Below are positions 3,978-5,888 of a stretch of DNA of 5,888 nucleotides, in pieces. Position 1 is the stretch's first letter. Each line of letters opens with the position of its first letter. Origin of the DNA: Blastocatellia bacterium (GTDB lineage: Bacteria; Acidobacteriota; Blastocatellia; Chloracidobacteriales; JADJPF01); NCBI GenBank assembly GCA_023265235.1, contig JAHFUF010000354.1, positions 1 to 5,888 of the forward strand, read 5' to 3'. A program made the position numbers and the translations under genes. Under the pieces are notes generated by a model. It was not told where the DNA came from, made no database searches, and saw only the letters and a program-made list of their open reading frames with translations.

Positions 3978-5888
3978 TATCTACGTTTCTTGGGTTTAAT
4001 AGCAAAATTGCGTGGAGTCATTGCTTCTCCTTGATTATTAGATACATCTATTGCAACAATTCTAACCTTTGCCGATGTAGTGTCAATTTCTGGGACAGTC
4101 CAAAGAAATTCTCTTACTCCAACAAGCTTACTAGCAATGGTAATAGGAAAAGTACCTCCACCATCAATAGAAAGCTGTATATCTTGCCTAGCTATTGATG
4201 TATTGTCTTGTGCTCTCCAAGTAATTTTTATTTGCTGTCCAGGAGTAAATTCTTCCCCTCCTACGGGTGTTAAAGAAGTGACCAAAGGAGTTTGGTTATC
4301 TAATCCAATCCCTACAAGCTCTATTGACAGCCCAATAGAGTTTGGATTATCCACATCTATAAGGGCTAAACTACCCTGAAGGCTTAACATAGTAGGATTA
4401 AAAACTACTGGCACATCCAATGTTGAGTTAGAAGGAATTACTATAGGAAACTTTATTTTATCTAGACTAAACCCTGGGTTAGTAAACGATACTCGACGAA
4501 TAGTTTTTGAGGCACCTGTAAGGTTAACTATTTGGAAGCTTTTTGTTACAGCCTTTCCTTGAAGAGCTTGTCCAAAGTTTATACTTGCAGGCTGAACCCC
4601 TACTTTGTCCTTAATCATAAGCGGTTGTTTAGAGCGCGCTTGTCCTGCGTTTGAAAAGACTCCAATACTGCCTGACACTGTACCATTAGGGATAGTTATT
4701 TCCAGTTCTTGATTAGAAATAACCTTGAACCTAGTACTTAATTGTCCAACTTTTGTTTCTAGAGTATTGCTAAAGTTTGTACCTTGGACTGTCACAGTCT
4801 CACCAATACCAGACTGTGCAGGAAAAAAATTATCAATTTGAATTGCTGGTAAATCATTAGCAGTTAAAGTAAAGAAAACTATTTCGCTATTACCTATGGA
4901 ATCATCTGCCCAAGCAATCGCTATATTGCCTTTTTTGCTTAGGGCAATAGTAGGAAAATCAGAAATCCCTAGGTTTTGTGAAACAACATTTGAGCCAATA
5001 AAATCTCTTTCTCCTGGCATTAAACGATTAATAAAAATATCAAAGTTTTGCTTTTGAGTATCTCTCCATAAAACATTAAGTGTTCCATCAGCACCATAGA
5101 CCGCCGCAACTGCTGTAGAATCGCCATTACCATTAGAAATTGTATTTGGTGAAAAGAAAAAGCTTGCTCCATTATCAAAAGACTGCATATAGTAAATGTC
5201 TCTACTAGGAAAAGCCATTTGGCTACTAAACCCAGAAAAAACTAATACTACTTGCCCTAGTCCATTTGCCAAAAGTACTGGAGAATCAGCCAAAATAAAA
5301 TCTTTAGGAATTAAGCTTATTGGTTCAGCAAAATCAAGTGTTTCACTAGTCGAACGTTGATAAAAAAGCCCTGCAACAAAAGACGAACTATCAAAGCGTT
5401 GACGAGTAAGTTCAAGCATTGTATAAGCAAGGTGAAAAGTATTTCTATCTATGGTCAATATTGGTTCATAGACTACAGGTTTTGTAGTACTAGCTATAGT
5501 CTTAACAATCGTAAAATTTTCTCCACCATCTTTAGACTCAGCAAGTAAAATTGCTGTCTGAGAATTGGCTAAATTAGCCGACCAAACTAAATTAATCGTG
5601 TCGTTTGCATCCACTGCTAGAGCGGGGTTAATGGAATTAGGGATATCAGGAGTAATAATCCTTTTAGGTAAAAAAGTTTTTCCTAAATCATCTGTGCGAG
5701 TATAAACCAGAAAATTCCCTAAAAGGTTAGCCTCTTGCCAAATAATATGTATCTTACCTTGTTTATCAGACGCTATAGTTGGACGTATTGCTGGGTCAAC
5801 ATTTCGAGAAAGGTTTATTGGGGAAGAAAACTCGTTACCATCCAAAGAATTAGCATAAAAAATCGATGATACACCATCAGTATCATCT
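3977..5888 (-). CDS. Large multi-domain, probably secreted protein with sialidase-like propeller, IPT/TIG and choice-of-anchor-D-like domains (5' partial)
   Basis: The reading frame stays open to the window edge, giving 636 complete codons plus the TAA stop, so the true start and any signal peptide lie beyond 5888. Residues here are counted from the first full codon. Residues 1 to about 345 look like a sialidase/BNR beta-propeller: Asp-box motifs (S/TxDxGxxF) occur at about 14-20 (degenerate), 65-72 (TDDLGKTF), 118-125 (SKDGGENF) and 236-243 (SFDNGASF), with strands ending in xIHIIWQ-, LNVLW- and IAIAWAD-like patterns. Residues about 347-425 resemble an IPT/TIG domain (GETVTVQGTNFS, then IPNGTVSGSIGV). 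Residues about 429-530 resemble an ASH/choice-of-anchor-D domain (INFGQALQGKAVTKSFQIVN). Residues about 534-631 are an Ig-like C-terminal domain with GGEEF, ITWRAQDN and a further Asp box, SIDGGGTF, at 573-580. The protein ends in a basic tail, KPKKRR. No sialidase active-site arginine motif is visible, so enzymatic activity is not claimed; a binding or adhesive surface role is inferred. No sorting motif is seen at the C-terminus. Confidence 0.88.
   Translation of the reverse strand, partial: DDTDGVSSIFYANSLDGNEFSSPINLSRNVDPAIRPTIASDKQGKIHIIWQEANLLGNFLVYTRTDDLGKTFLPKRIITPDIPNSINPALAVDANDTINLVWSANLANSQTAILLAESKDGGENFTIVKTIASTTKPVVYEPILTIDRNTFHLAYTMLELTRQRFDSSSFVAGLFYQRSTSETLDFAEPISLIPKDFILADSPVLLANGLGQVVLVFSGFSSQMAFPSRDIYYMQSFDNGASFFFSPNTISNGNGDSTAVAAVYGADGTLNVLWRDTQKQNFDIFINRLMPGERDFIGSNVVSQNLGISDFPTIALSKKGNIAIAWADDSIGNSEIVFFTLTANDLPAIQIDNFFPAQSGIGETVTVQGTNFSNTLETKVGQLSTRFKVISNQELEITIPNGTVSGSIGVFSNAGQARSKQPLMIKDKVGVQPASINFGQALQGKAVTKSFQIVNLTGASKTIRRVSFTNPGFSLDKIKFPIVIPSNSTLDVPVVFNPTMLSLQGSLALIDVDNPNSIGLSIELVGIGLDNQTPLVTSLTPVGGEEFTPGQQIKITWRAQDNTSIARQDIQLSIDGGGTFPITIASKLVGVREFLWTVPEIDTTSAKVRIVAIDVSNNQGEAMTPRNFAIKPKKRR

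Noticed and set aside
5843..5845. TTG codon as the start of the large propeller protein (followed by DGNEFSSP)
   Set aside because: The frame stays open upstream to the window edge and encodes family-like sequence (SSIFYANS before LDGNEF, together a propeller strand and Asp box). The codon is an internal Leu and there is no ribosome site before it.
3977..5888. Calling the propeller protein a sialidase/neuraminidase
   Set aside because: Asp boxes occur in many non-sialidase propellers. No FRIP motif or catalytic Tyr/Glu set could be recognised in the visible part.

Overview
The window is an AT-rich bacterial segment in which four genes lie head to tail on the minus strand. The gaps between them are only 11, 41 and 35 bases, so they look like one transcription unit or its tail. 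No taxonomic marker is present. The gene content (a large multi-domain extracytoplasmic protein with Asp-box, IPT/TIG and choice-of-anchor-D-like parts, a GT-C membrane glycosyltransferase, a DUF4351-type Rpn nuclease and a doubled retropepsin-like protein) would fit a Gram-negative lineage rich in such families, for example low-GC Acidobacteriota or a Cyanobacteria-related group. That placement is inference only.

Layout in the direction of transcription, from high to low coordinates: (1) 5888-3977 is the 3' part of a large, probably secreted protein whose start lies outside the window. It has a sialidase-like propeller, then an IPT/TIG domain, an ASH/choice-of-anchor-D-like domain and an Ig-like end. 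(2) 3965-2949 encodes an Rpn-family PD-(D/E)XK nuclease with a C-terminal DUF4351 domain. (3) 2907-997 encodes a multi-spanning GT39/PMT-like glycosyltransferase. (4) 961-131 encodes a two-domain retropepsin-like aspartyl protease that begins at TTG behind a strong Shine-Dalgarno. (5) 130-1 is non-coding as far as can be seen and holds a long AT-centred hairpin.

The most interesting element is inside the Rpn gene. An in-frame ATG at 3239 sits 7 bases behind a near-perfect ribosome-binding site (AAAGGAG, 3247-3253), a better site than that of the full-length gene. It would give a separate 96-residue C-terminal protein, and this short product carries a tandem four-residue QEGR repeat encoded by 12-bp units. 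This matches the gene-within-gene toxin-antitoxin and antiphage arrangement described for enterobacterial Rpn proteins, in which full-length RpnL is a toxic nuclease and RpnS is its intragenic antitoxin with a variable four-residue repeat. Here it appears in a different architecture, a DUF4351-type Rpn.

The other genes have no obvious shared pathway with the Rpn gene. The large extracytoplasmic protein and the GT-C enzyme suggest cell-surface functions, and the Rpn gene may be a later insertion between them.
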